From Planctomycetota bacterium (GTDB taxonomy: Bacteria; Planctomycetota; Phycisphaerae; Phycisphaerales; UBA1924): a DNA stretch of 8,423 nucleotides. A model generated the notes under the pieces. It was given only the letters and a program-made list of their open reading frames with translations, was not told where the DNA came from and did not search any database. The stretch is taken from contig JAEYVB010000405.1 of NCBI GenBank assembly GCA_023429345.1, positions 1 through 8,423 of the forward strand, written 5' to 3'. The position numbers and the translations under genes are program-made. Positions 1 through 8,100 of the stretch are shown here, piece by piece (positions within the stretch are counted from its first letter, which is position 1; each line of letters opens with the position of its first letter).

Positions 1-623
1 GTCCAGGCCCGGGCGAGGAGCTGGATGCGCCCGGGCTCGAGACGGACCGTGTCGCCGGCGAGGTACACCGCGAGCGGGCCCTGGGACCAGGGACCCTCGG
101 CCAGGCTCGTCCAGGCCGGCACCTCGCCGAGCCACTGCCGCTGCACCGGCGCAATCAGGCGCAGGCGGGCCTCGATCCGCTCGAGGTCGGCCCGGGGGAC
201 GGAGTAGAGCCGGAGCCCGCTGGCGGTCCAACGCCGCACCAGTTCGCTGCCGAGCGGGAGGGCGCGGTCGGCGTAGGGCGCGAGAACCTCCTCGATGTCG
301 CGCTTGTCGTCGATGACGGTGAACGCGGGGGCCGGGGGGCCGGTCTGGTCCAGCGAGTTATCGGGCATCGCCGATGCCCCGGAGCCCGGGGCCGGGAGGG
401 GGATGGGCGACGTGTTATCGGTCGTTGCCTGGCGCGGTATCCGTTGGTCCGAAACGACCCAGTACCACGTCTCCAGCCCCGCTCCGGATCCCCGGACCAC
501 GGGGGAGGCCCGCATCGGCCCGGACTGCGTGCGCTCGATGGGGATGCGGGACCGGCACCCGGCCGGGAGCAGCAGGGCCAGGGCGAGGCCGGCGAGCAGG
601 GGTATGGAGCGTGCCTTGTGCAT
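1..623 (-). CDS. Putative lipoprotein of unknown function, C-terminus beyond the window
   Basis: The frame opens with ATG at 623 and stays open to the window edge, giving 207 complete codons and no stop. The N-terminus is a classic lipoprotein signal: basic MHKAR, a hydrophobic core of Leu and Ala, then the lipobox LPAG followed by Cys23. The mature protein should therefore be lipid-anchored in the envelope. After the Cys comes a Pro/Ser/Gly-rich linker to about residue 90, then a more ordered part with acidic/basic helices (around DIEEVLAPYADRALPLG and ADLERIEARLRLI) and a short beta-like stretch near the edge (LAVYLAGDTVRLEPG). I recognise no family. It lies 98 bases downstream of the response regulator stop on the same strand, so co-transcription is possible but not shown. 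No clear Shine-Dalgarno precedes the ATG, and no other start would retain the signal peptide so well. Coding confidence is high; function is unknown. Confidence 0.8.
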   Translation of the reverse strand, partial: MHKARSIPLLAGLALALLLPAGCRSRIPIERTQSGPMRASPVVRGSGAGLETWYWVVSDQRIPRQATTDNTSPIPLPAPGSGASAMPDNSLDQTGPPAPAFTVIDDKRDIEEVLAPYADRALPLGSELVRRWTASGLRLYSVPRADLERIEARLRLIAPVQRQWLGEVPAWTSLAEGPWSQGPLAVYLAGDTVRLEPGRIQLLARAW

Positions 624-687
624 GGAACTGGCGGCGGGACCGGGCGTTGCGAACCGCGTCCAGCTAGTTGAATGTACCCGGTTGTGG

Positions 688-717
688 CCGCGGGCGGTTT
701 CGTCGGAAAAGCCGCGG
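688..717. repeat. Short inverted repeat between response regulator and lipoprotein gene
   Basis: CCGCGG at 688-693 recurs as CCGCGG at 712-717, with an 18-base interval. Inside it GTTTC and GAAA can pair, so an imperfect bulged hairpin is possible just after the response regulator stop. No T-run follows on the minus strand, so it is not a convincing intrinsic terminator. In DNA this GC-rich a 6-bp match can occur by chance. The rest of the 624-721 gap shows no clear promoter. Confidence 0.25.
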
Positions 718-721
718 GGGG

Positions 722-1150
722 TCACGCGTCGACGATGGAACGGACTTCGTGGCTGAGGATGAACTCGTCTTCGAGGACCCTTTCGATGGCGTCCATGAGC
801 TGGTCCTCGCCCTCGTTTTTGGAGACGTAGCCCCAGGCCCCCCCCTCGATGGCCCGGTCGACAAGCTCCCGCCGGACGTGGCCGCTGAAGATGATGGTCC
901 TGGTTTCGGGGCGGCGGGCGGTCAGTTCGTTGAGCGCTTCGAAGGGGTCGCGTCCGGGCATGTCTATATCAAGGAGAACAATATCCGGTTTATTCTCGAG
1001 CACCCACTCGACAAGGTTGTTGGCGTCGGGGAGCCACCCGAGCCAAGTGCAGAGGGAGCCGCGCAGGAACTTGTTCTGAAGCGCCTCGGCGACGTGGGGA
1101 TTGTCGTCGACGCAGAGAACCGAACAACTCGCTTGCTGGGCCGCCATCAT
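722..1150 (-). CDS. Single-domain (REC-only) response regulator
   Basis: This 142-residue protein is one receiver domain and nothing else. The acidic pocket is Asp15-Asp16 (LCVDDN), the likely phospho-acceptor is Asp61 (LLDIDMPGRD), the switch Ser is Ser89 (IIFSGH), and the conserved Lys is Lys111 (GYVSKNEG). All key residues for aspartyl phosphorylation are therefore present. The tail (DEFILSHEVRSIVDA) resembles the end of a NarL/FixJ-type receiver, but the protein stops where the LuxR-type helix-turn-helix would begin, so it probably acts by protein contact or phosphotransfer rather than by binding DNA. Its ATG overlaps the kinase TGA as ATGA, and a GGAGGT site lies 6 bases upstream, which fixes the start at the first of two adjacent ATG codons. 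It is most likely the cognate partner of the upstream kinase; the pairing is inferred from gene order. Confidence 0.92.
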   Translation of the reverse strand: MMAAQQASCSVLCVDDNPHVAEALQNKFLRGSLCTWLGWLPDANNLVEWVLENKPDIVLLDIDMPGRDPFEALNELTARRPETRTIIFSGHVRRELVDRAIEGGAWGYVSKNEGEDQLMDAIERVLEDEFILSHEVRSIVDA

Positions 1151-3852
1151 GGCACTACCTCCGATTTCCGCCCCGCCGCGGTGCGGAGTGCGACCCGGAT
1201 CGACTCCGGACGCGGGCGTTCTCCGATGGCGAGGATATGGGGGGAGGCCGTGGAAGCCTCTGCGAAGAGGACCACATTACAGGCCTGACCGGGCTCTACC
1301 GCAAATGGCGGCCCATGGTCGGTGACGGCAAGGTCGGGAGCGGCCCCGCCGGCGTCCTCCAGCACATCGAAATCCAGGTGACGCAGTTCGGCCGTTACGA
1401 CGGCCCGGAGTCTCGCGTCATGAAGATCAACAAGGGCGCGGCCGCGGGGGCCTGCGGGCGCTCGACCCGGGGCTGACGCAGCCGGGAACGTGAGCCGGAA
1501 CGTGGTCCCCCGGCCGGGTTCGCTCTCGATCGCGACCTCACCCCCGGCCTCCCGGGTGAGACCGGCGACGAGGACCAGCCCGAGCCCGGTCGAGATGCCC
1601 CGGGACTTGGTGGTGAAGAAGGGCTCCATGCACCGGTCCAGGACTTCGCGGGTCATGCCGGGGCCGTTGTCCTGGAAGGTGATGACAACTCTGTCGCCCT
1701 CGGGCCGAATGGTGGCGCGAACGACGCCGTCCGGGCGGCCGCGGAGGGCCTCCCCGGCGTTCTGGGCGAGGTTGAACACGATCTGTGTCAGCGCGGGCCG
1801 CGAGATGGCGATCCAGGCGTCCTCGGCGATGTCGGCGTCAAGGGCAACGCCTCGGGGAAGGGCGTTCTTGATGACCAGTCCGGCATCGGCCCACCACGCG
1901 CCGACGTGGAGAGGGTCGGGCTTGCGTGCGAGGTCCGGGTCGAGGGCCATCATACGGAGGCCGCTGGCGAGCTGCTGGAGGTACTTGGCCGATGTCCGGA
2001 TTCGATCGACTTCGGTCCGGAGGCCTTCGGGGAGTTCGGCGGCGGCGAGCACCTCGAGACTGACGCGCACGGGGAGTAGCAGGTTCCCCATGTCGTGGCC
2101 GAGGCCTGCGGAGAGGGTCCCGAGGGCGGCCATGCGCTCGGAGTTCCGGAGTTGCCGGTGGGAGGCTTCGAGCTCGGCGGTGCGTTCGGCGACGGCGGCT
2201 TCGAGGCGCTGCTGGTGCTCGGTGAGGGACTTGCGGGCGGCGACCTGGACGGAGATATCCTGGATGACGGCGATCAGACCGAGCACCTCGCCGCGCTCGG
2301 AGCGGACGGCGTCGAGGCTCAGCGCCGCGGGGAAACTGGAGCCGTCCGGGCGTTCGACGATGATCTCCAGATCGCGGAACGAGCGGCCCTCGCGCAGCGC
2401 CGTCGCGGCGGCTGACCGCTCCGGCGGGATCGGCGTCCCGTCCGTCTGGCGGGCGAGGAAGCTGCCGTCGTAACGGGTCTCCGGCCCTGGCTCGCGGCCC
2501 CAGAGCTCGACGGCGCGGCGGTTGAAGAACGTGATCCGGCCGGCGGCATCGCAGGCGTAGATCCCGACGGGGAGCAGCGCCAGGAGCGTGCGTTGCCGGG
2601 CCTCGCTCTCGGCCACGGCCCGCTCGGCGCGGAGCTGGGCGGTGACGTCGCGGGCGACCTTGGAAGCGCCGACAAGCCGGCCGGCGCCGTCGCGCACCGG
2701 GGAAACCGTAAGCGAGATATCGATCTCGCGGCCGTCCTTGGTGACGCGGACGGTCTCGAAGTGGTCGATGCGTTCGCCGCGGCGGAGCCTCCCGAGGATG
2801 TGGGCTTCCTCCGCGAGCCGCGCGCGGGGGATGAGCGTGGTGACGGGCTTCCCGATGATCTCGGGGGCGGTGTACCCGAAGATGCGCTGCGCCCCCTGGT
2901 TCCAGGAGGTGATGATCCCGTCCAGGGTCTTGCTGATGATGGCGTCGTCGGAGGATTCGACGATGGCGGCGAGCAGCGAGCGGGCGCTCTCGGTGCGCTG
3001 CTGGTCGTTGATGTCGCGGGCGACTTTTGAAACGCCGATCAGCCGGCCGTCGGGGCCGCGGATCGGCGAGACGGTGAGAGAGACGTCGATCGGGCGTCCG
3101 TCCTTGGCCATCCGGACGGTCTGGAAGTGGTCGATGGCTTCGCCGCCGAGAACCCGCTCGAGGATGTGTTCCTCCTCGGAGAGCCGCTCCTGCGGGATGA
3201 GCACGGAGTTGTGGCGGCCGACGGCCTCTCCGGCGGCGTACCCGAAAAGTCGATGAGCTCCCCGGTTCCAGGAGGTGATGGTGCCGTCGAGGGACTCGCT
3301 GATGATCGCATCATGGGAGGACTCGACAATCGAGGCGAGGAGGGCGCGGGCCCGCTCGAACTCCTTGCGCTCCGTGATGTCGACGAGCAGGTTGACGACG
3401 CCGGTGATGGCGCCGGTTTCGTCCCGGATGGGCTCGGGGTGGGGGAGGATGGTCCGCCGGGAGCCGTCGGGCCGCTCGATGATGACCTCGATGCCGCGGA
3501 TGGGCCGCCCCTCGGCGAGGGCGCGGGCGACGGGGGTGCCCTCGCTCTCAAGCGGGGAGCCATCGGCATCGAAGATTCGCCAAGCCCCCGTCCAGCGCTC
3601 CTGGCCGGGAACGGGCCGGCGGCCCCAGAGCTCGGCGGCCGCCTCGTTGTAGGAAAGGATGCGCCCGTCGGCGTCGCAGGTGTACACCGGGGCGGCGAGC
3701 GAGGTCAGTATCTGGTTGTCGCACCCGGACGAATCCCGGGGAGGCGATGCGTCGATCATCGGGACAATCCTGCCGGTCTCGGTTCCCTCGCGTCGGGGGA
3801 TGGTGGAGCACATGCGACCGGTGAACCCCGGATCGGGGAGAACGCTGGACAT
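1147..3852 (-). CDS. Soluble multi-PAS sensor histidine kinase with degenerate receiver-like tail
   Basis: This protein of up to 901 residues has no signal peptide or membrane segment, so it should be a cytoplasmic sensor. Four PAS domains lie at about 44-160, 168-285, 290-407 and 417-535. A coiled coil (about 538-572) follows, then a dimerisation/phosphotransfer domain with His586 in GLGHDMGN, and a HATPase_c domain with N-box Asn694/Asn698 (VFNLAQNAGEAL), G1 box DNGPGM at 728-733, the FFTTK motif near 745, G2 box STGLGL at 754-759, and GRGTTF near 780-785. Residues about 803-895 look like a receiver fold with only a possible Asp845 (LAVTDHG) and no Asp-Asp pair or conserved Lys. The PAS ligand cannot be told. 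The gene overlaps the response regulator start by ATGA. The start is uncertain: ATG at 3852 gives the longest frame, while ATG at 3759 (870 residues) has CAGGA about 8 bases upstream and still keeps PAS1. Residue numbers use the longer form. Confidence 0.92.
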   Translation of the reverse strand: MSSVLPDPGFTGRMCSTIPRREGTETGRIVPMIDASPPRDSSGCDNQILTSLAAPVYTCDADGRILSYNEAAAELWGRRPVPGQERWTGAWRIFDADGSPLESEGTPVARALAEGRPIRGIEVIIERPDGSRRTILPHPEPIRDETGAITGVVNLLVDITERKEFERARALLASIVESSHDAIISESLDGTITSWNRGAHRLFGYAAGEAVGRHNSVLIPQERLSEEEHILERVLGGEAIDHFQTVRMAKDGRPIDVSLTVSPIRGPDGRLIGVSKVARDINDQQRTESARSLLAAIVESSDDAIISKTLDGIITSWNQGAQRIFGYTAPEIIGKPVTTLIPRARLAEEAHILGRLRRGERIDHFETVRVTKDGREIDISLTVSPVRDGAGRLVGASKVARDVTAQLRAERAVAESEARQRTLLALLPVGIYACDAAGRITFFNRRAVELWGREPGPETRYDGSFLARQTDGTPIPPERSAAATALREGRSFRDLEIIVERPDGSSFPAALSLDAVRSERGEVLGLIAVIQDISVQVAARKSLTEHQQRLEAAVAERTAELEASHRQLRNSERMAALGTLSAGLGHDMGNLLLPVRVSLEVLAAAELPEGLRTEVDRIRTSAKYLQQLASGLRMMALDPDLARKPDPLHVGAWWADAGLVIKNALPRGVALDADIAEDAWIAISRPALTQIVFNLAQNAGEALRGRPDGVVRATIRPEGDRVVITFQDNGPGMTREVLDRCMEPFFTTKSRGISTGLGLVLVAGLTREAGGEVAIESEPGRGTTFRLTFPAASAPGRAPAGPRGRALVDLHDARLRAVVTAELRHLDFDVLEDAGGAAPDLAVTDHGPPFAVEPGQACNVVLFAEASTASPHILAIGERPRPESIRVALRTAAGRKSEVVP
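1157..1162 (-). promoter_or_regulatory. Strong Shine-Dalgarno site for the response regulator
   Basis: The minus strand reads GGAGGT, then AGTGCC, then ATG at 1150, a near-ideal ribosome binding site with 6-base spacing. It lies inside the last codons of the kinase gene. With the ATGA overlap it supports translational coupling, and re-initiation could give the regulator a higher yield than the kinase. Confidence 0.8.
3768..3772 (-). promoter_or_regulatory. Possible Shine-Dalgarno for a shorter kinase start
   Basis: The minus strand reads CAGGA, then eight bases, then ATG at 3759 (protein beginning MIDASPP). The upstream ATG codons at 3852 and 3813 lack a comparable site. This favours a start at 3759, but the 31 codons upstream still have mostly G/C third positions, so the longer form is not excluded. 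Confidence 0.4.
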
Positions 3853-3974
3853 CCGTGCTGCCGGGACGCCGATCCCGATGCTCGCCCGAACAGCGAAAGT
3901 TTAACATCATCCCGGCGGGATGGGAGTGAAAACACTTTCATCGGTCGGTAAGGGCGGCGTCCGGTCGGCGGGGC
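3853..3974 (-). promoter_or_regulatory. Likely control region of the kinase-regulator genes, with a perfect palindrome
   Basis: This 122-base gap separates the LOG-family stop from the kinase. CATCCCG-G-CGGGATG at 3908-3922 is a perfect 7-bp inverted repeat around one base. It sits beside the lowest-GC stretch of the window (GATGTTAAACTTT on the minus strand, around 3895-3910) and the stretch GTGAAAACACTTTC at about 3926-3939, which holds AGTG-AAAA-CACT. The arrangement suits an operator next to a promoter, but I cannot place convincing -35 and -10 boxes. It could instead be a weak hairpin ending the upstream operon, though no T-run follows. Confidence 0.35.
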
Positions 3975-5102
3975 TCAGGTCGTCTCGCAGTCGTTGATCC
4001 GGTCGATGAGCTTGCGGATCAGACCGAACTTGTACCGCGTGTGGTGGAAGACCAGGCGCGGCAGGTCAAGGAAGTCGGTCTCGCCCTCGAGGGCGCGGCG
4101 CTGTTCGATGCTCCCGGACTTTACGAGGACCTTGAACTCCTCGTTGAGCGTGTCGAGACCCTCGGGGGTGAGGGGGGCGCGCAGGCGGATGACCAGATCG
4201 TCTTTGACGTACCGGCTGGAGTGATAGTTGCGGTAGAAACGGGCGATGTGCTCGGCGGCGTCGGCGGGGTCCTTGGCGAAGTAGTAGAGGTTGACATCCT
4301 CCGGGCTGATGAGCTTGCGCTCGAGGAGGCCCTTCACAGCCCACTGCTGCCACTCCTGCCAGTACGAGCCGCCCTCCCCCTCGAGCATGACGATGGGGAC
4401 GGGCGTGGCCTTGCCGGTCTGCACGAGAGTGAGGGCCTCGTAGGCCTCGTCCATCGTGCCGAACCCGCCGGGGAAGAGGGCCACGGCCTCGGCTTGGGAG
4501 ATGAACATCAGCTTGCGCGTGAAGAAGTATCGGAAGTGGATGAGCTTGTTATCGCCGGCGATGACCTCGTTGGCGGTGGTCTCGAAGGGGAGGCGGATGG
4601 CCACACCGAAGCTCGCCTCGCGCCCCGGGCCGACGTGTCCGGCCTTCATGATGCCGTCCCCGGCGCCCGTGATGATCATCCAGCCCTGGGCGGCCATGAG
4701 GCGGGAGAACTCGACGCCAGCGATGTAGTCGGGGTGGGTCTCAGGGGTCCGGGCGGAACCAAATATCGTGACCTTGTGCGGCTCGGTGTACTGGCCGAAG
4801 ACGCGATAGGCGTAGCGGAGCTCCTTCACGGCGGCGGTGATCAGCTTGAGCTCGCCGGTGTCGCGGCCGTCGGGGATGAGCTTGAGGCCGGCGACGAGCA
4901 TCTCGCGGACGAGGCGGGCGTCGTAGGAGCCGGGCTTGCCGCCAAGTTCGGTGATCAGGTTGTCCAGCGTGGCGGCGATATCCGGATCGTCGGCGCGGCG
5001 CTGGGTACGCTGTTCCGGCGGGGCCGCGGACTGGTCCTGCGGTTCGGTAACGGTCTTGGGGTCGGCGTCGAGCCGGGTGGGCTCGGGGGGATACTGGGGC
5101 AT
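3975..5102 (-). CDS. LOG-family (TIGR00730-type) Rossmann-fold protein, putative nucleotide phosphoribohydrolase
   Basis: This 375-residue protein carries the LOG signature PGGFGTMDE at 211-219, preceded by FRYFFTRKLMF (Arg196-Lys197) and by TGAGDGIMKAGHVG near 145-158, the nucleotide-binding loop. VTIFGSART at about 111-119 begins the Rossmann fold. Characterised LOG proteins cleave the N-glycosidic bond of nucleoside 5'-monophosphates (cytokinin-activating LOG, E. coli PpnN); older annotations call them lysine decarboxylases. The substrate here is unknown. About 90 residues precede the core, first Pro/Gln-rich and then helical, and about 75 follow the last core helix (LTPEGLDTLNEEFKVLV onward), so it is longer than the roughly 200-residue minimal LOG. 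The ATG at 5102 is chosen because it lies 16 bases after the upstream gene's stop with a partial GAGAGAG site; a start at 5240 would overlap that gene by over 100 bases and add a low-complexity Arg/Pro tail. Confidence 0.9.
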   Translation of the reverse strand: MPQYPPEPTRLDADPKTVTEPQDQSAAPPEQRTQRRADDPDIAATLDNLITELGGKPGSYDARLVREMLVAGLKLIPDGRDTGELKLITAAVKELRYAYRVFGQYTEPHKVTIFGSARTPETHPDYIAGVEFSRLMAAQGWMIITGAGDGIMKAGHVGPGREASFGVAIRLPFETTANEVIAGDNKLIHFRYFFTRKLMFISQAEAVALFPGGFGTMDEAYEALTLVQTGKATPVPIVMLEGEGGSYWQEWQQWAVKGLLERKLISPEDVNLYYFAKDPADAAEHIARFYRNYHSSRYVKDDLVIRLRAPLTPEGLDTLNEEFKVLVKSGSIEQRRALEGETDFLDLPRLVFHHTRYKFGLIRKLIDRINDCETT

Positions 5103-5118
5103 GTCTCTCTCGGGTTCC

Positions 5119-8100
5119 CTACTGCGTGTCGGGCGCCCACCGCGTGGGGCGGCGATCGTTTGCGCGGGGGCGGATCCCCTCGTGCATGAGCCGGCCCTGG
5201 GCCTCAGCGGTCGGCTCGGGGCTGTCCACGGGGGGCTCATCGGAACCTATCCCCACGGCCCGGTCAAGCATACGCCGGGGGCCCGGGAACTGCCGGAGCG
5301 AGATATCCGGCTTGGCGAGGGTCCCCTTGACGGAGGTGGTGACCAGCTCGTCGCGGATGCCGCGGATGAGGCCGGAAAGGATGGGGATGCCCCGGGCGGG
5401 CTTGGTGTCGAAGCGGAGGTCGAGGGACTTGTCCGGCCAGTGCATGGAGCCCGAGCCCAGGATCTGCACGGCGGAGGAGAAGAGACCGAGGTCCTCGAAC
5501 GTGATCCGGTTGCCGTCGAGGAAGAAGTGGCCCTTGGCGTAGCCGAGGCGGGCGTTGGTGGGGAGCTGAAGGTTCGAGAGCTCGACCATCCGCATCGCGA
5601 AGGGGACGTTGAGGATGCGCCCGCCGGCGATCTGGAACGAGCCGCGGCCGCGGCGGCTTTCCGGGCGGCCGATCGTGCCCTGGAGCGCGAGGTTGCCCTC
5701 GAGGACGCCGCGCGAGCGGTCGTCGGCCTGATCGATCCCGGCGGGGAGCGGGAGCTGGGACTCGAGGTCCTTGAGGATGGAGGCGAAGCGCAGGCCCGAG
5801 GCGTTGACGGAGGCGGTGAAGGCTTTGGCGGGAGGGGCCGCCGGCGCGGACGCCTCGGACGATGTGGGGACGATGCGGGCGGTGGCGGCGATCCGGCCGC
5901 CGTGGATGCGGGCCGAGGCTTCGGGGATGGACACCTCTCCGGGAAGGTCGGTGCTGACGATGCGGGCGCGGCCGTGGGTCATGGCGAGGCCGGCGGCCTG
6001 GAAGCGATCGGCGGCGGTGACGATCTCAAAGACCGGGGCGGCCTCGCCTTCCTTGCTGAAGCTGATGGCGGAGGAGCCGGCGAGGTTCTCAACGACGATG
6101 CCGGCGTCGAGCGATGCGGATTCGGTCTCGAGCACGCCGGCGAAGCGCGTGAAGGGCGCTTCGCCGCGGGCCATGTTCAACGCGCCCCCGCGGAGTTGGA
6201 AGGGTCCGTCGAGCTTGAGCTGGATGCCCCGGAGGATGCCCGTGAGGTCCTGCGGCAGCAGGGCGAAGAGTTCGTCGGTGGCGCGGGTCCCCTGGAGTCC
6301 GAGGTCGGACTGGACGATGAAACCGCCGGCGCTCTGGGTGTTCCAGGAGGCGGAGGCGGAGGCCGCCCAATCGGGCGTTTCGAGGGAGAGCTGGCGCAGC
6401 GCGCCGGCGCCGGGGCCGAAGTCGATGGTGCCGTGCACACCCGTGAAGGTAAGGTCGGACTCGCTGGCGCGGACCGTGAGCGTGCGGGGCTCGACCGTGC
6501 CGCGGAACTGAAGGGATTCATCGGCGCTGCGGGAGATGAGGAGGTCGGCCTCGTAGCGGCCGCGGGGGAGGTGGCGCTCCCAGAGCTCGGCCTGGCCGAG
6601 GCGTTCGGCGACGATTCCGGCGACAAGGGGAGACTCGATCGGGGCATCGGCCAGTGCGAGCTTGACGGCGCCGGGGTTCTCGTCGGGGCCGGCGGTGAGG
6701 AGGAGCGAGCCCGTGAGCTCGGCCGCGCCGGCGGGGGCGTTCTCGTAGCGGAGGTCCCCCATGAGCTGGTCGAAGGAGATGCGGGTTGATTCCCCCGACG
6801 CGAGCCGGAAGGCGCCGGAGCTGGGGGTGAAGGCGAACCGGCCGTTCATCGCGTCGAAGGACACGGGCCTCGCGCCCCGGGCCTCGACATTGACGCGGGT
6901 GTGGTCGCCGCCGTCCGCGATGATCATGGCTTCGAGGTCGACCTCGCCGGAGGGATTGTGGGCAGCGCGGAGGTCGGCGATTTTCTGCGCCGCGGCGGGG
7001 GAGAAGATGGAGAGGAGCGGCTCGACGGGGGAGGCGATGTCGAGGGAGGGGATATCGAGATCGGCGTTGTAGGTGGCGGGGGCGTGGGCGGCGGCGGGGG
7101 GGATGCGGGCGTCGATCCTGACCTGCATGGGGCCGCTGATGGCGCGCCATTGGTCAACGTCCCGGCGGCGGGCCTGGGCGGCGAGTTCGACGTTCACGCT
7201 CGACTCGCTGGCGCGGACGCGGCCGAAGACGTTCCCGAGGGAAACGTCGGAGCCGTCGGGGAGAGCCTGTGAATCGCGCAGCGTGAAGTCGGCCTCGAAG
7301 CCGAGTTCGCCGTCGCCGCCGGTCGCGATGCGGACGCGGCCGTCGCCCTCGCCGGAGATGTTGAGGGCGTGGAGGATGCGCTTGACCGCGGACTCGGAGC
7401 CGGGCCCCTCGTCCGGCCCGCGGTTCTCGCCGGGCAGCGCGTGGATGAGGACGGGATCGAGCGGGATCCCCGCGGCCTGGATGGTGATGTCCGGGCGGAC
7501 TTCCTGCTCCAGATCGTCGGCGAAGGGGATGTTGAACGTCGCGTGCACATCGGCGCGGCCGCCGGTGAGGCCGCGGAAGTCGCCGCTGACCAGGGCGCCG
7601 TCCCGGTCGTGGACGCGGGCGAGGATATTGGTTGCGGCGATGGGGAGCGGGAACTTGTCCGGGAGGAGGCCGACCTTGGGCAGGCGGATCTCGACATCGG
7701 TCTGCCAATCAACCTCGTCGCCGAGAGGGCGGTGGACGCGGACGGAAACGTCGGCGCTCCCGCGGAACTCAAATGCCGGGATGGCGGCGCTGCGCCGGGC
7801 ATCGTCGATCTCCGCGACGAGCTCCGGCGACGCATCGCCGGAGTTCTGACGGTCGACGAGGGCGCCGAGGCGGGTCGCGGCCTGCTCGGCTTCGGCGGGG
7901 GTCTGGATGAGGCCGGCGGCGCGGAGTTCCTCGTAGCGGCGGGTGCTGAAAAGGGCCGGGATCATCTCGCCGCGGCCCTCGCCGAACGAGGCTTCCATGG
8001 CGGCGTCGATGGGGGCGTTTCGGACATCGACGGCGACGTTGACCTCGGCGTCGTCGGTCAGCGGGGAGATGCGGCCGTGGGCGGTGAGCTCGGCGCCTGA

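Noticed and set aside
688..717. Intrinsic terminator after the response regulator gene
   Set aside because: The stem is short and bulged and is not followed by a T-run on the minus strand, so it is recorded only as a repeat.
2790..3220. FixL-like haem-binding His in PAS2 and PAS3
   Set aside because: The His residues in EEEHIL and EEAHIL lie about two positions from where the FixL proximal His aligns, and this His belongs to a very common non-haem PAS subtype.
4041..5189. A 382-codon open frame on the plus strand opposite the LOG-family gene
   Set aside because: It mirrors the reverse complement of the PGGFGT-containing gene and is low in complexity; no recognisable domain.
5103..5240. Longer N-terminus for the LOG-family protein starting at 5240
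   Set aside because: It would overlap the AsmA-like gene by 122 bases, adds an Arg/Pro-rich low-complexity stretch, and leaves the well-placed ATG at 5102 unexplained.
4936..6789. A 617-codon open frame on the plus strand opposite the LOG-family and AsmA-like genes
   Set aside because: The translation is Gly/Ala/Glu/Asp-rich with no motif, as expected when the complement of GC-rich coding DNA lacks stops. The opposite strand has clear family motifs over the same bases.
7369..8100. Plus-strand open frame of 243 codons opposite the AsmA-like gene
   Set aside because: It is Gly/Asp/Val-rich shadow sequence with no motif and in a different frame from the real aminotransferase fragment at the right edge.
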